From: Oscillospiraceae bacterium
GTDB lineage: Bacteria > Bacillota > Clostridia > Christensenellales > QALW01
Assembly (NCBI GenBank): GCA_022009755.1
Contig: CP091722.1
Span: 566,001 to 630,000, forward strand
DNA: 64,000 bases
Direction of reading: 5' to 3'
In this document: one piece after another, positions 8,840-16,973 of the stretch
Numbering within the stretch: the stretch's first letter is position 1
Layout of the letters: each line of letters begins with the position of its first letter
Notes under the pieces: model-generated
What the model was told of the DNA's origin: nothing
The model's input: the letters and a program-made list of their open reading frames with translations, nothing else
The model's database searches: none
Made by a program: the position numbers and the translations under genes

Positions 8840-10502
8840 CCCTAAGCGACTCCTTAAGCTTTGTAAGCGCGATTTTTGTCTCCGCCGCAGTTTCGCCGAG
8901 CAAAGAAGCTATCTCCTGTACTACCCGCATTTGCTTGTCCACTACTTTATCCGTAATTTCCACCGTTTGGCGTCCAAGCTCCTCTTTTTTCTGGCGTTCC
9001 TGCTCCTGCATGGTAATATCCCGCATTATACACATAATTATGTGGAAGCTGTGATCCATTATGACCGTTTCCTCCACATATTTTTTATAATCAGCAAGAT
9101 ATACCCTCTTATCTCGGATACTCTTTCCGGTATTGAGCACGCTTAAAAAATCAAGCGGATCCAATAGCCTTACTACCGGCTCGCCCAGCACACTGCATCC
9201 GTCCGGGATATTCATAATACGCATGGCAGCCTTATTTATCTGCTGTACCTCCAGCTGCTCGTTCATTACCAAAATTCCGTTAGGCGTATTGTTTATTATG
9301 TTATCGGAAAATGATTCCGCCTTATCCCTCAGATACGGCATGCACATGGTCAAATCAGCCTTGCCCTGATATACGGCAACAGCCTTTTCCCTGCATGTAT
9401 TATATCCGCAGCTGCCACAATTCAGCTCATCCTCCGGTTTTGTTTTTCCCATCTGACGCAGTATCTCCCGTACCGCATCATTTCCCGGCATCTGCGTTTC
9501 CACTCCCGTATACGGATGTGCCTTATCCATTTCCGGCTTTTTGCCCACAATAAAATCATTATCGCCAGCGGAATCCGTAACCGTAAGAAATTCATGAACC
9601 GCGCCCTGATGGCTTTTATCCATTGCCGGACCGCCTATACAGCTTCCGCTGCACATGGACATCTCAATAAAGCACTTAGACAGGCGCCCGCGCGAAATAT
9701 CCTTAAGCGCATTTATGCAATTATCAGGGCCCGACACCGAAACATAGCGGCAATCGCTCAGCCTGTTTGTCATGCTGCCTATAACACCGCCGTCCGTGGG
9801 GAAAATTCTTGTATGAGAATGCTCGATGCGCTCGGCACCGGTATGCTCAATCTCAATCCCAGCCTCCTGAAGCCACCGGGAAAGCTCAGCAAAGGTCAAT
9901 ACGCAGTCCACATCACCGTACTCTTCTGCCTCCTGTTTTTTTGCTATGCACGGGCCGATAAACACCGTTTTGGCGTTATTGCAGCGCGCCCTTATATCCG
10001 CACAGTGCGCCTGCATCGGCGATACGACACGCGCAAGATATTTCAGTGCCTCGGGATAATACCGTCTTATAAGCAAATTCACCGAAGGACAGCAGGAAGA
10101 AATACATACCTGCTGCATGCCGGAAGCCATAATGCTCTCGTATTCATTTTTAACATATGTCGCCCCCAGCGCCGTTTCCTCCGCATCCGCAAACCCAAGC
10201 TTTTTCAGCGCACGGCGCATATCCTCAATGCCGCAGCCTTCATAATTTGCACTGAAGGACGGCGCCAAGCTTGCCACAACCGGACTTCCCGATGCCAGCA
10301 GCACCTTCGCCTTTTCCACATCATTGCGTATTTCCCTTGCATTCTGCGGGCATATAACAAAGCAATTGCCGCACAAAACGCATTCATCTCCCACTATATG
10401 AGCTTGGTTTCCGGAAAACCTGATGGATTTAACGGAACAATGCCGGATGCATTTATAGCAATTCCGGCAATTGGATTTTTTCAATCTCAAAAATTCCTGC
10501 AT
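8832..10502 (-). CDS. hydS: Sensory [FeFe] hydrogenase with PAS domain (HydS, group C-like)
   Basis: 556 residues. Order: two [4Fe-4S] ferredoxin motifs (Cys 12-22 and 42-52), the H-cluster domain with SSCCPS (L1, about 135), IGPCIAKKQ (L2, about 182) and MSMCSGSCIGG (L3, about 288), a CGSCGYNTC iron-sulfur module (about 365-375), a PAS domain (about 400-490, INNTPNGILVMNE) and a C-terminal helical tail. L3 differs from the catalytic CPGGC form, and the PAS domain is the mark of group C sensory enzymes, which are thought to report H2 or electron-carrier status rather than turn over rapidly. It overlaps the phosphatase gene and follows the ferredoxin by 13 bases. The frame is intact. The output is probably the PP2C phosphatase; this is inferred from context. 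Confidence 0.9.
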   Translation of the reverse strand: MQEFLRLKKSNCRNCYKCIRHCSVKSIRFSGNQAHIVGDECVLCGNCFVICPQNAREIRNDVEKAKVLLASGSPVVASLAPSFSANYEGCGIEDMRRALKKLGFADAEETALGATYVKNEYESIMASGMQQVCISSCCPSVNLLIRRYYPEALKYLARVVSPMQAHCADIRARCNNAKTVFIGPCIAKKQEAEEYGDVDCVLTFAELSRWLQEAGIEIEHTGAERIEHSHTRIFPTDGGVIGSMTNRLSDCRYVSVSGPDNCINALKDISRGRLSKCFIEMSMCSGSCIGGPAMDKSHQGAVHEFLTVTDSAGDNDFIVGKKPEMDKAHPYTGVETQMPGNDAVREILRQMGKTKPEDELNCGSCGYNTCREKAVAVYQGKADLTMCMPYLRDKAESFSDNIINNTPNGILVMNEQLEVQQINKAAMRIMNIPDGCSVLGEPVVRLLDPLDFLSVLNTGKSIRDKRVYLADYKKYVEETVIMDHSFHIIMCIMRDITMQEQERQKKEELGRQTVEITDKVVDKQMRVVQEIASLLGETAAETKIALTKLKESLRDE

Positions 10503-10515
10503 ATAAAAACCCCCG

Positions 10516-10755
10516 TTAAAGCCGTGTCATAACTTCGTTTTCAAAGAAAACTGCCGCCTCTTCCGGGCTTACCGAAAACTGCTCCTCATCCAGCTTAATG
10601 CATACTCCGTTTTTGCAATTGCCCATGCAAAATGTTCCCGAAAGCTCCACTCTGTCTTCCAGTCCGCGTTCCTCTACCTGCTTCTGAAACTCCTCCACAA
10701 CCGCTCTTGAGCCTTTGATATGGCACGAACTGCCGATGCAAACGGTAATCTTCAT
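10516..10755 (-). CDS. Thioredoxin-like [2Fe-2S] ferredoxin (NuoE/HoxE-like)
   Basis: 79-residue protein with CIGSSCHIKGS at residues 5-15 and FCMGNCKNGVC at about 42-52: four cysteines spaced as in the thioredoxin-fold [2Fe-2S] domain of NuoE. It is the domain alone, without the N-terminal helices of full NuoE. Such free-standing proteins often accompany [FeFe] hydrogenases and carry electrons to them. It ends 13 bases before hydS and begins 108 bases after the kinase gene, so it is likely in the rex operon. Electron-donor role to either hydrogenase is inferred. Confidence 0.88.
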   Translation of the reverse strand: MKITVCIGSSCHIKGSRAVVEEFQKQVEERGLEDRVELSGTFCMGNCKNGVCIKLDEEQFSVSPEEAAVFFENEVMTRL

Positions 10756-10863
10756 AAAACCACATTCCTCCGCAATTTTATTTTATCTCGCTGTATCTCA
10801 TCATTGTGTGTCAAATAATTTCAGCAGCCGTCATCCCTTGCAGTACGGCATAAATACAAATAC

Positions 10864-11631
10864 TTATTCTTTTTCCTTGATCGGAAGCCCGATTATCTCG
10901 TCGCTTGCTATTTTCAACAGCAGCTCAAGCCGTTCGCCTTGTTCTTTGCAGGACTGCGCAGCTGCAACTATCGGAAGCCATTTTATAATATACTCCTTTT
11001 TTGTGGTTCCGCTGCTGCAAAAAACATTCAGATATTTCTCTGCCAGTTCGTTTTTGCCGTCAAGAACAAAAAGCAGGTAGGTAAGCGCCGCGTCAGCTGC
11101 CGCATTGCCCTGTGTTGCGTGCGACCAGTCAATCACATAAACATCGCCGCCGTCAGTAAGAATAACATTTGACGGATTAAAATCCCCGTGGCACACTTTC
11201 TTCATTCTGGGCATTTCTCTTATGCGCTCCAGAAGGGAAAAACGCTGCGTCGCCTCCAGGCTGCTTGCAGATATTTTATCGCTCAGCCTGTCCCACTGTC
11301 TGCGCAGCAGCGGCGCACGCTTTGAATGTATCAGCTTCTGCGTCTTTACAAAAAGCTCCATATATTCATCGGTTTTTTCCGGTTCACTGCTTAAGACCTC
11401 ATCAAAGGTTCTGCCTGGTATATATTTTTTAATAATTACCCATTCTTCTCCCCGTTCCTGAACCCCAAGCAGCAGCGGCACCTTCAAGCCCGTTTGCTCT
11501 ATCATGGCATGATTCAGCGCCTCATTCAGCACATCCGCCTTTGAGTATTCGGAATCAAATGCCTTTACCAATGTATCCCCTTCCAAATACCCCGTCTTGC
11601 CGTCTCCGTATGCAATAATTCTTTTTTCCAT
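10864..11631 (-). CDS. Aminoglycoside/choline-kinase-like phosphotransferase (APH family)
   Basis: 255-residue kinase-like protein. The Brenner motif CHGDFNPSNVILTD (about residues 144-157) and the metal-binding VIDWSHATQG (about 164-173) are the APH-family catalytic and DFG-like sites; EWVIIKKYIPG (about 65-75) is the hinge region. Nothing marks it as a resistance enzyme: its operon neighbours are rex (43 bases upstream) and the hydrogenase genes. APH-fold kinases also act on choline, thiamine, fructosamines and homoserine, so a metabolic substrate is more likely. Why it sits in a redox operon is unknown. Confidence 0.8.
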   Translation of the reverse strand: MEKRIIAYGDGKTGYLEGDTLVKAFDSEYSKADVLNEALNHAMIEQTGLKVPLLLGVQERGEEWVIIKKYIPGRTFDEVLSSEPEKTDEYMELFVKTQKLIHSKRAPLLRRQWDRLSDKISASSLEATQRFSLLERIREMPRMKKVCHGDFNPSNVILTDGGDVYVIDWSHATQGNAAADAALTYLLFVLDGKNELAEKYLNVFCSSGTTKKEYIIKWLPIVAAAQSCKEQGERLELLLKIASDEIIGLPIKEKE

Positions 11632-11674
11632 TATATATCTCCGTTAATGCCGTATTATAAATCCTTATGCAGCC

Positions 11675-12316
11675 CTAATTCAGATCATCAAGCATCTTTT
11701 CCTTCAAATGCTTTGACAGCATAGCCAGTGAAAACGCCATATTTTCATTGCGGACAAGTATCCCCTCCGGCACAACAAGATGCGTAGGTGCAAAGCTCCA
11801 AATTGCCTGTATGCCGCAGGCAACCATTGTATCGCACACCTCCTGCGCAGCCTGTGAGGGCACTGTAATTATTCCCAGCTTTATATTCAGCCTTTTGCAC
11901 ACAAGCGGCAGGCGCTCCATTGAAAATACCGGCTTTTCTCCCACATAATAATTGTCAGGAACATTCAAATCAAAGCCGGCCACAATATTAAGCCCGTATT
12001 CCTTAAAGCCCTGATACGACATAAGCGCGCTTCCCAGCTTACCCGCTCCCACCAATACGGCATCATTCGCATCATTGTACCCGAGATATTCCTCAAGCTC
12101 CAAAATCAGCTCTTTTACCGAGTAGCCAACCTTCGGCCTTCCTCCGCTGCTTGCCGATGCTATATCCTTCCGGACCTGAATCTCCCCCAGGCCCAAGGCT
12201 TCCGCAATCGCCTTGGCGGATATATTTTTCCGTCCTTCGGTGTACACCTTTTTCAGATAATTCAAATAAGCAGGTAATCTCCGCAATGTCTGAGCCGAAA
12301 CAGTCTGCATTAGCAT
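11675..12316 (-). CDS. rex: Redox-sensing transcriptional repressor Rex
   Basis: 213 residues, the normal length. The N-terminal winged helix (about residues 5-80, with LRRLPAYLNYLKKVY and the recognition helix AIAEALGLGEIQVRKDI) is followed by a Rossmann domain with VLVGAGKLGSAL and a C-terminal domain-swapped helix (EKMLDDLN). Rex senses the NADH/NAD+ ratio and represses fermentation and hydrogenase genes when NADH is low. It is the first gene of the operon that ends in the two hydrogenases, which fits both autoregulation and hydrogen metabolism. I did not find a clear TTGTTAA-type palindrome in the 5' region. GGAAG precedes the start. Confidence 0.95.
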   Translation of the reverse strand: MLMQTVSAQTLRRLPAYLNYLKKVYTEGRKNISAKAIAEALGLGEIQVRKDIASASSGGRPKVGYSVKELILELEEYLGYNDANDAVLVGAGKLGSALMSYQGFKEYGLNIVAGFDLNVPDNYYVGEKPVFSMERLPLVCKRLNIKLGIITVPSQAAQEVCDTMVACGIQAIWSFAPTHLVVPEGILVRNENMAFSLAMLSKHLKEKMLDDLN

Positions 12317-12338
12317 CTTCCTTTCTTAGCACGCATTT

Positions 12339-12368
12339 ATTTTATCATGCAGTTCTTTTCCGCGTCAA
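12339..12368 (-). promoter_or_regulatory. Promoter of the rex-hydrogenase operon
   Basis: Minus strand TTGACG (12368-12363), 18 bases, TAAAAT (12344-12339), 23 bases upstream of the rex start codon. Confidence 0.55.
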
Positions 12369-12546
12369 TATGAAAATGCAAATATAACACATTATTATCG
12401 ATAAAAGCGTTTCACATTAGCCATGTATGCAGAAAAACATAACAAACACAAATAATCCAATCTCCGCACATTGCTTTCTATTCACGCATCCTGCCGTTAT
12501 CCGCAAAATATGTACACATCACGCAAGCATATTTTTCTGCAATTAT

Positions 12547-12576
12547 ACAAAAAGCGGCACCCTCGCAGGTGCCGCC
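12547..12576 (-). terminator. Terminator of the sugar-ABC ATPase gene
   Basis: Perfect 8-bp stem, gcggcacc (12554-12561) and ggtgccgc (12568-12575), loop of six, followed on the minus strand by a run of five T. Confidence 0.85.
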
Positions 12577-12591
12577 GTAAACACAATATAA

Positions 12592-13725
12592 TCAGTTATT
12601 ACCCTCGGAAAGGATGCTGACTTCGGTTTCTTTATCAAAGAAATGTACACGGTTAGGATCAAACACAACCTTTACGGTGTCATCCATCATAACAGTGCTG
12701 CGCGGGTTGAAGCGGGCAACAATATTTTCCTCTTCATGACCGCTTACCGTCAGATATACCAAGGTTTCAAAACCCAGCTTCTCCAACAGTTCTACCTTTG
12801 CGCTTACTGTTGCTTCGGGATAGCTCTGAAGGTAAACCTCTTCCTCCTTGATGTCATCGGGACGGATACCCATAATAACATCCTTGCCGATATAGGAGCG
12901 GTCGGTCAGCTTGGCCAGCTTGCCCTCAGGCAGAAGTATGCGGTTCTCGCCGAATCTTGCGTAAACCTTGCCATTCTCCTCCATAAGCTTGCAATCAATA
13001 AAGTTCATGGCAGGCGATCCGATGAATCCGGCGACGAACTTATTGCAGGGGGCATCATAAAGGTTCTGCGGAGAGTCAACCTGCTGTATGAAGCCGTCCT
13101 TCATAACCACGATACGGGTACCCATCGTCATAGCTTCTGTCTGGTCATGCGTAACATAAATAAAGGTTGTAGCCAGTCTGTTATGCAGCTTTGTGATCTC
13201 GGTTCTCATCTGTACACGAAGCTTTGCATCAAGGTTGGACAGCGGCTCGTCCATAAGGAATACCTGCGGATCACGAACTATGGCGCGTCCCAGCGCAACA
13301 CGCTGTCTCTGTCCGCCGGAAAGAGCCTTCGGCTTGCGGTTGAGATAATCCTCAATGCCCAGTATCTTCGCTGCATCCTTAACCTTCTTGTCAATGTCGG
13401 TTTTATGTACCTTGCGCAGCTTCAGGCCGAACGCCATGTTATCATAAACCGTCATATGCGGATAAAGTGCATAGTTCTGGAATACCATCGCAATATCTCT
13501 TTCCTTGGGCGGTACATCGTTCATCAGCTTGTCGCCGATATAAAGCTCACCCTCGGAAATTTCTTCAAGGCCGGCCACCATGCGCAGCGTAGTGGATTTT
13601 CCGCAGCCGGAAGGACCGACCAGAACGATGAATTCCTTATCCTTAATCACCAGATTGAAATCGTTAACGGCGGTTACTCCACCGGCGTAGACCTTATAAA
13701 TATGTCTCAGTGTAACGTTTGCCAT
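12592..13725 (-). CDS. Multiple-sugar ABC transporter ATP-binding protein (MsmK/UgpC type)
   Basis: 377 residues. ABC ATPase domain with Walker A GPSGCGKSTT (about residues 38-47), signature LSGGQRQRVALGRA (about 135-148), Walker B VFLMDEPLSNLD (about 155-166) and H-loop YVTHDQTEA, followed by a C-terminal TOBE/MOP domain (about 290-360). This is the CUT1 carbohydrate-importer type, in which one ATPase often serves several sugar permeases; no permease or binding protein is adjacent, consistent with a shared energiser. An upstream in-frame ATG exists at 13761, but GAGGAGG stands 6 bases before the ATG at 13725. Own terminator downstream. Confidence 0.93.
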   Translation of the reverse strand: MANVTLRHIYKVYAGGVTAVNDFNLVIKDKEFIVLVGPSGCGKSTTLRMVAGLEEISEGELYIGDKLMNDVPPKERDIAMVFQNYALYPHMTVYDNMAFGLKLRKVHKTDIDKKVKDAAKILGIEDYLNRKPKALSGGQRQRVALGRAIVRDPQVFLMDEPLSNLDAKLRVQMRTEITKLHNRLATTFIYVTHDQTEAMTMGTRIVVMKDGFIQQVDSPQNLYDAPCNKFVAGFIGSPAMNFIDCKLMEENGKVYARFGENRILLPEGKLAKLTDRSYIGKDVIMGIRPDDIKEEEVYLQSYPEATVSAKVELLEKLGFETLVYLTVSGHEEENIVARFNPRSTVMMDDTVKVVFDPNRVHFFDKETEVSILSEGNN

Positions 13726-13859
13726 AACAGCCTCCTCGAATTCTTCTTCATTTTGCATCATAATAATATCATCTATTGCGAATTTGCACCACTGTCATTC
13801 TGCACAAATTCATCTGTATTATGATGCAGCAATATCGAATTCAGCCTTCATTTTCTGCT

Positions 13860-14081
13860 TCAGGCATTAACCTTCACCCTTTGTATTCCTTCTGTTGCTT
13901 CGGCCGGCAGCGCTGCAAAAACCTTTTCTCCCAAATCGCTGAATCTGTATCTTCCGCTTCCGCCGTCGCACAGCCTGCGGCAATCCGAATGCAGCATTGT
14001 CAGAATCAGCAGCGCAGAAAAAAGTAAAACAATAATGCAGCAAATTATATCATACACCTTATGCAATTTTTTCAACAACAT
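13860..14081 (-). CDS. Small single-span membrane protein, unknown
   Basis: 73 residues. GGAGGAGAAT before the ATG makes this a credible gene despite its size. One membrane helix at about residues 13-30 (ICCIIVLLFSALLILTML), then a polar segment with several Arg and Asp and no known motif. It lies between tuf and the sugar ATPase on the same strand with gaps of 256 and 134 bases. I do not recognise a family. Confidence 0.55.
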   Translation of the reverse strand: MLLKKLHKVYDIICCIIVLLFSALLILTMLHSDCRRLCDGGSGRYRFSDLGEKVFAALPAEATEGIQRVKVNA

Positions 14082-14290
14082 ATTCTCCTCCGTCCGTATA
14101 ATATGATCATTCCATTCTCGAAAGCATATTTACCTTTTACAGCACCTATTATTCCGCAAAATCAAATAAAAATATTACTGTTTTTTTCTGCATATAAATC
14201 CACATTATATTAACGCTGCAATTAATTTGCCTTCATATCATCCTTCCGAATTCTGCTCTTATATTTCTTTCTATTTACCGCCATGGATAA

Positions 14291-14321
14291 ACAAAAAGCG
14301 GCCCGCTGCTGCGGACCGCTT
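14291..14321 (-). terminator. Terminator of tuf
   Basis: Stem AAGCGG-C/T-CCGC (14296-14306 with 14311-14321, one wobble pair), short loop, followed on the minus strand by TTTTTG. Confidence 0.8.
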
Positions 14322-14337
14322 CATCGATCATTCTATA

Positions 14338-15549
14338 TTACTTTATGATCTTGGATACTACGCCGGAGCCTACCGTTCTGCCGCCCTCACGGATTGCAAA
14401 ACGAAGTCCTTCCTCAATTGCGATAGGAGCAATCAGGTCGATCTCCATCTCAATGTTGTCTCCCGGCATTACCATCTCCACTCCCTCGGGCAGCTTAACT
14501 ACGCCCGTTACATCGGTCGTGCGGAAATAGAACTGCGGACGGTAGCCGTTAAGGAACGGAGTATGACGGCCGCCCTCTTCCTTCTTAAGCACATATACCT
14601 GGCCTACGAAGTTCGTGTGAGGATTGATCGTGCCCGGCTTTGCAAGCACCTGGCCGCGCTCGATCTCGTTTCTCTGCACGCCGCGCAGCAGCAGTCCGAT
14701 GTTGTCCCCTGCATACGCCTCGTCCAACAGCTTACGGAACATCTCTACGCCGGTTACTACTACCTGTCTCTTCTCGTGCGTAAGTCCTACGATCTCTACG
14801 GTGTCCTGTACCTTTACCGTGCCTCTCTCCACTCTGCCCGTTGCCACGGTGCCGCGGCCCGTTATGGAGAATATATCCTCGATAGGCATAAGGAACGGCT
14901 TGTCTACCGCTCTCTCGGGAGTCGGGATGAACTTGTCTACCGCATCCATCAGCTCGATGATCTTCGCGCACCACGGATCCGTCGTTACATCCGCTCCGTT
15001 CTGCACTGCCTCAAGAGCCTTCAGCGCACTGCCGCGAATAACCGGTACTTCGTCGCCAGGGAAGCTGTACTCGGTCAGCATCTCTCTGATCTCCATCTCT
15101 ACCAGCTCAAGCAGCTCCTCATCGTCTACCATGTCCGTCTTGTTCATGAATACTACGATGTAGGGCACGCCTACCTGACGCGCAAGCAGTATGTGCTCAC
15201 GGGTCTGCGGCATCGGGCCGTCTGCTGCCGATACTACCAGTATTGCACCGTCCATCTGCGCCGCACCGGTGATCATGTTCTTTACATAGTCAGCGTGGCC
15301 GGGGCAGTCTACATGTGCATAGTGACGAGCATCCGTCTCATATTCTACATGTGCGGTGTTTATTGTAATTCCTCTTGCCTTCTCCTCAGGCGCCTTGTCA
15401 ATTGCGTCATACGCCATTGCCTCAGCCTTGCCCAGCTTTGCAAGCACTGTGGTGATTGCCGCGGTAAGAGTGGTCTTGCCATGGTCTACGTGACCGATGG
15501 TTCCGATATTAACGTGCGGCTTGCTTCTTTCGAATTTTGCCTTTGCCAT
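14338..15549 (-). CDS. tuf: Elongation factor Tu
   Basis: 403-residue translation GTPase that delivers aminoacyl-tRNA to the ribosome. G1 GHVDHGKTTLTAA (about residues 19-31), G3 DCPGHADYVKNM (about 81-92), G4 NKTDMVDD (NKCD in most homologues) and the C-terminal GGRTVGSGVVSKII are all present. Full length, intact frame, and a codon pattern with strong preference for a few codons, as expected for a highly expressed gene. It is transcribed after a tRNA-Gly gene from one promoter and ends at its own terminator. No fusA or ribosomal protein genes are adjacent, so this is a stand-alone tuf. Confidence 0.98.
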   Translation of the reverse strand: MAKAKFERSKPHVNIGTIGHVDHGKTTLTAAITTVLAKLGKAEAMAYDAIDKAPEEKARGITINTAHVEYETDARHYAHVDCPGHADYVKNMITGAAQMDGAILVVSAADGPMPQTREHILLARQVGVPYIVVFMNKTDMVDDEELLELVEMEIREMLTEYSFPGDEVPVIRGSALKALEAVQNGADVTTDPWCAKIIELMDAVDKFIPTPERAVDKPFLMPIEDIFSITGRGTVATGRVERGTVKVQDTVEIVGLTHEKRQVVVTGVEMFRKLLDEAYAGDNIGLLLRGVQRNEIERGQVLAKPGTINPHTNFVGQVYVLKKEEGGRHTPFLNGYRPQFYFRTTDVTGVVKLPEGVEMVMPGDNIEMEIDLIAPIAIEEGLRFAIREGGRTVGSGVVSKIIK

Positions 15550-15595
15550 AGTAACCTCCGAAAATAAATATTAGGTAACCAGCATGTTACGGAAA

Positions 15596-15669
15596 TGGAG
15601 CGGGCGACGAGAATCGAACTCGCAAGGCCAGCTTGGGAAGCTGATATTTTACCATTAAATTACGCCCGC
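15596..15669 (-). tRNA. tRNA-Gly (CCC)
   Basis: Acceptor stem GCGGGCG/CGCCCGC, T-arm with GTTCGATTC, anticodon loop TTCCCAA giving CCC. CCA is encoded. It lies 47 bases before tuf on the same strand and shares its promoter. Confidence 0.93.
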
Positions 15670-15694
15670 AAAATCTTTTTGATTGTATAGCTGT

Positions 15695-15723
15695 ATTTTA
15701 TAACAGGCATTTGTTTTTGTCAA
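15695..15723 (-). promoter_or_regulatory. Promoter of tRNA-Gly and tuf
   Basis: Minus strand TTGACA (15723-15718), exactly 17 bases, TAAAAT (15700-15695), ending 26 bases before the tRNA 5' end. Near-consensus, as expected for tuf. Confidence 0.8.
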
Positions 15724-15791
15724 TACAAATCGGGCTTTTATCGTTTTTTGCTTTTAATTTATCCATCATTCCCGCGCTGATGATTCGGCTT

Positions 15792-16637
15792 TTATTGCCG
15801 CATATTCTCTTTAATCTTCACGGCTGCGCGGTACTGCTGCGGAGTAAGTCCCGTATGCACCCTGAACAGCTTTGTAAAATAGTTATAATCCCCTATTCCC
15901 GCCATCTGGGCCACCGCGCTCACTTTATAGTCGCTTGAAAGCAACAGCTGCTTTGCAAATTCAATTCTTCTGTTTCTGATATATCCGGCAACGCCCGTTC
16001 CCTTATTGCCCACGGCTTTGTATAGCTGAGCACGGCTCACCCCCAGCGCTTTACTCAATTCCGCACTTGTAAGCTTTTCCGAGATATGCTGCTCCACATA
16101 GCGTTCAAGGCGCACCTCAATACTGTCGCAGTCTCCCACGAAGCTGTCAGAATACCATATATATCCCGCGCAGGCCTGCAATATACCGGCTGCCGCAGCT
16201 ATTTTTTCCCGCGATATGCGTTTTATTCGCATATATGCCCGGTTAAGCATTTCCGCCGCAGGCTCCTCACATTCCATAGGTTTGTACCTTCTCGTTTCTT
16301 TTGCATCATCGCAAAGCACCTGACCAAACATCATATAGCCCACTGCCGTATCTGCACAAACGATGGGTACCGCCGTTTCCGAAAGCCCGGCATGACAAAC
16401 ATACGAGTACGGTTCTTTGCTTTTTTGGCAAATGTTAAAGGCGCGGCTATCGCTCCGTGCGCACATTTTTCTTGTTTCGGCCCCGGATTTCATAAGGGTA
16501 CAAAACTCACAGGAATTTTCAGGGTAGCGTGCAATTTCGTTAAAAACGGCATCAAAAACCGTCACCCGCATTCCGGTAAGAACATAAAAATCCCTAAGCA
16601 GCTTAATAAGATTATCCTGCCTGTATTCGATAATCAT
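15792..16637 (-). CDS. AraC-family regulator with PocR-type sensory domain
   Basis: 281 residues. The N-terminal half (about 1-150) is a PocR domain with the cysteines CEFCTLMKSG, MCARSD and YVCHAGL arranged as in that family, then a linker and a C-terminal AraC double helix-turn-helix (about 180-275), with LSKALGVSRAQLYK and GIGDYNYFTKLFRVHTGLTPQQYR. PocR domains are known to sense small diols such as 1,2-propanediol. The gene is divergent from the secreted protein at 16974, and paired AraC-type half-sites lie in the shared upstream region. Rhamnose genes 4 kb away would yield lactaldehyde and possibly propanediol, so a link is conceivable but unproven. Confidence 0.88.
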   Translation of the reverse strand: MIIEYRQDNLIKLLRDFYVLTGMRVTVFDAVFNEIARYPENSCEFCTLMKSGAETRKMCARSDSRAFNICQKSKEPYSYVCHAGLSETAVPIVCADTAVGYMMFGQVLCDDAKETRRYKPMECEEPAAEMLNRAYMRIKRISREKIAAAAGILQACAGYIWYSDSFVGDCDSIEVRLERYVEQHISEKLTSAELSKALGVSRAQLYKAVGNKGTGVAGYIRNRRIEFAKQLLLSSDYKVSAVAQMAGIGDYNYFTKLFRVHTGLTPQQYRAAVKIKENMRQ

Positions 16638-16973
16638 TTCTTTCTCCCGCTTTATAAAAAAATACGCTTTATAGAATTATATACATAAGCTTTTATAAAA
16701 ATTATATACCATATTTCCGTGCTCCGGATATAAATAATATATTCACGATGTTGCGTATTTCCTTCACAAAGTTGCATCGGCCGCCGGTGCCGTACCGTTT
16801 CTCCGACGCAGCGGCAATATGCCTGTTTCGCAATAGTTTTGTGCTAATTGTACTTTGCATTATGCACCAACTCGTTAATATCGTACATTGTTACATTCGG
16901 GCTTCTGCTTTATAATTTTCTTGCAATCAGACAAGCCGCAAAGCGGCTATTAAAATTTCAGGAGGAGAAACAC
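16638..16973. promoter_or_regulatory. Divergent regulatory region between AraC regulator and surface protein
   Basis: 336 bases without a gene. It holds two direct repeats TTCAC-N3-GTTGC, starting at 16742 and 16763, that is 21 bp apart and so on the same helix face, the usual layout of AraC-family binding sites. A plus-strand promoter follows at 16888-16916. AT-rich stretches near 16665-16710 probably hold the regulator's own promoter. Confidence 0.6.
16888..16916 (+). promoter_or_regulatory. Promoter of the surface protein gene
   Basis: TTGTTA (16888-16893), 17 bases, TATAAT (16911-16916), 57 bases before the ATG. Confidence 0.7.

Noticed and set aside
9516..10532. 338-codon plus-strand open frame over hydS
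   Set aside because: Antisense to the hydrogenase, basic and low-complexity in composition, no ribosome site.
10864..11631. Aminoglycoside resistance gene
   Set aside because: The APH fold is broad; the operon context is redox metabolism and no resistance-type signature is visible.
12643..13824. 393-codon plus-strand open frame over the sugar ABC ATPase
   Set aside because: Antisense shadow; the minus strand has Walker and signature motifs.
14227..15567. 446-codon plus-strand open frame over tuf
   Set aside because: It is the antisense shadow of elongation factor Tu; its translation is rich in Tyr, His and Arg with no family resemblance.
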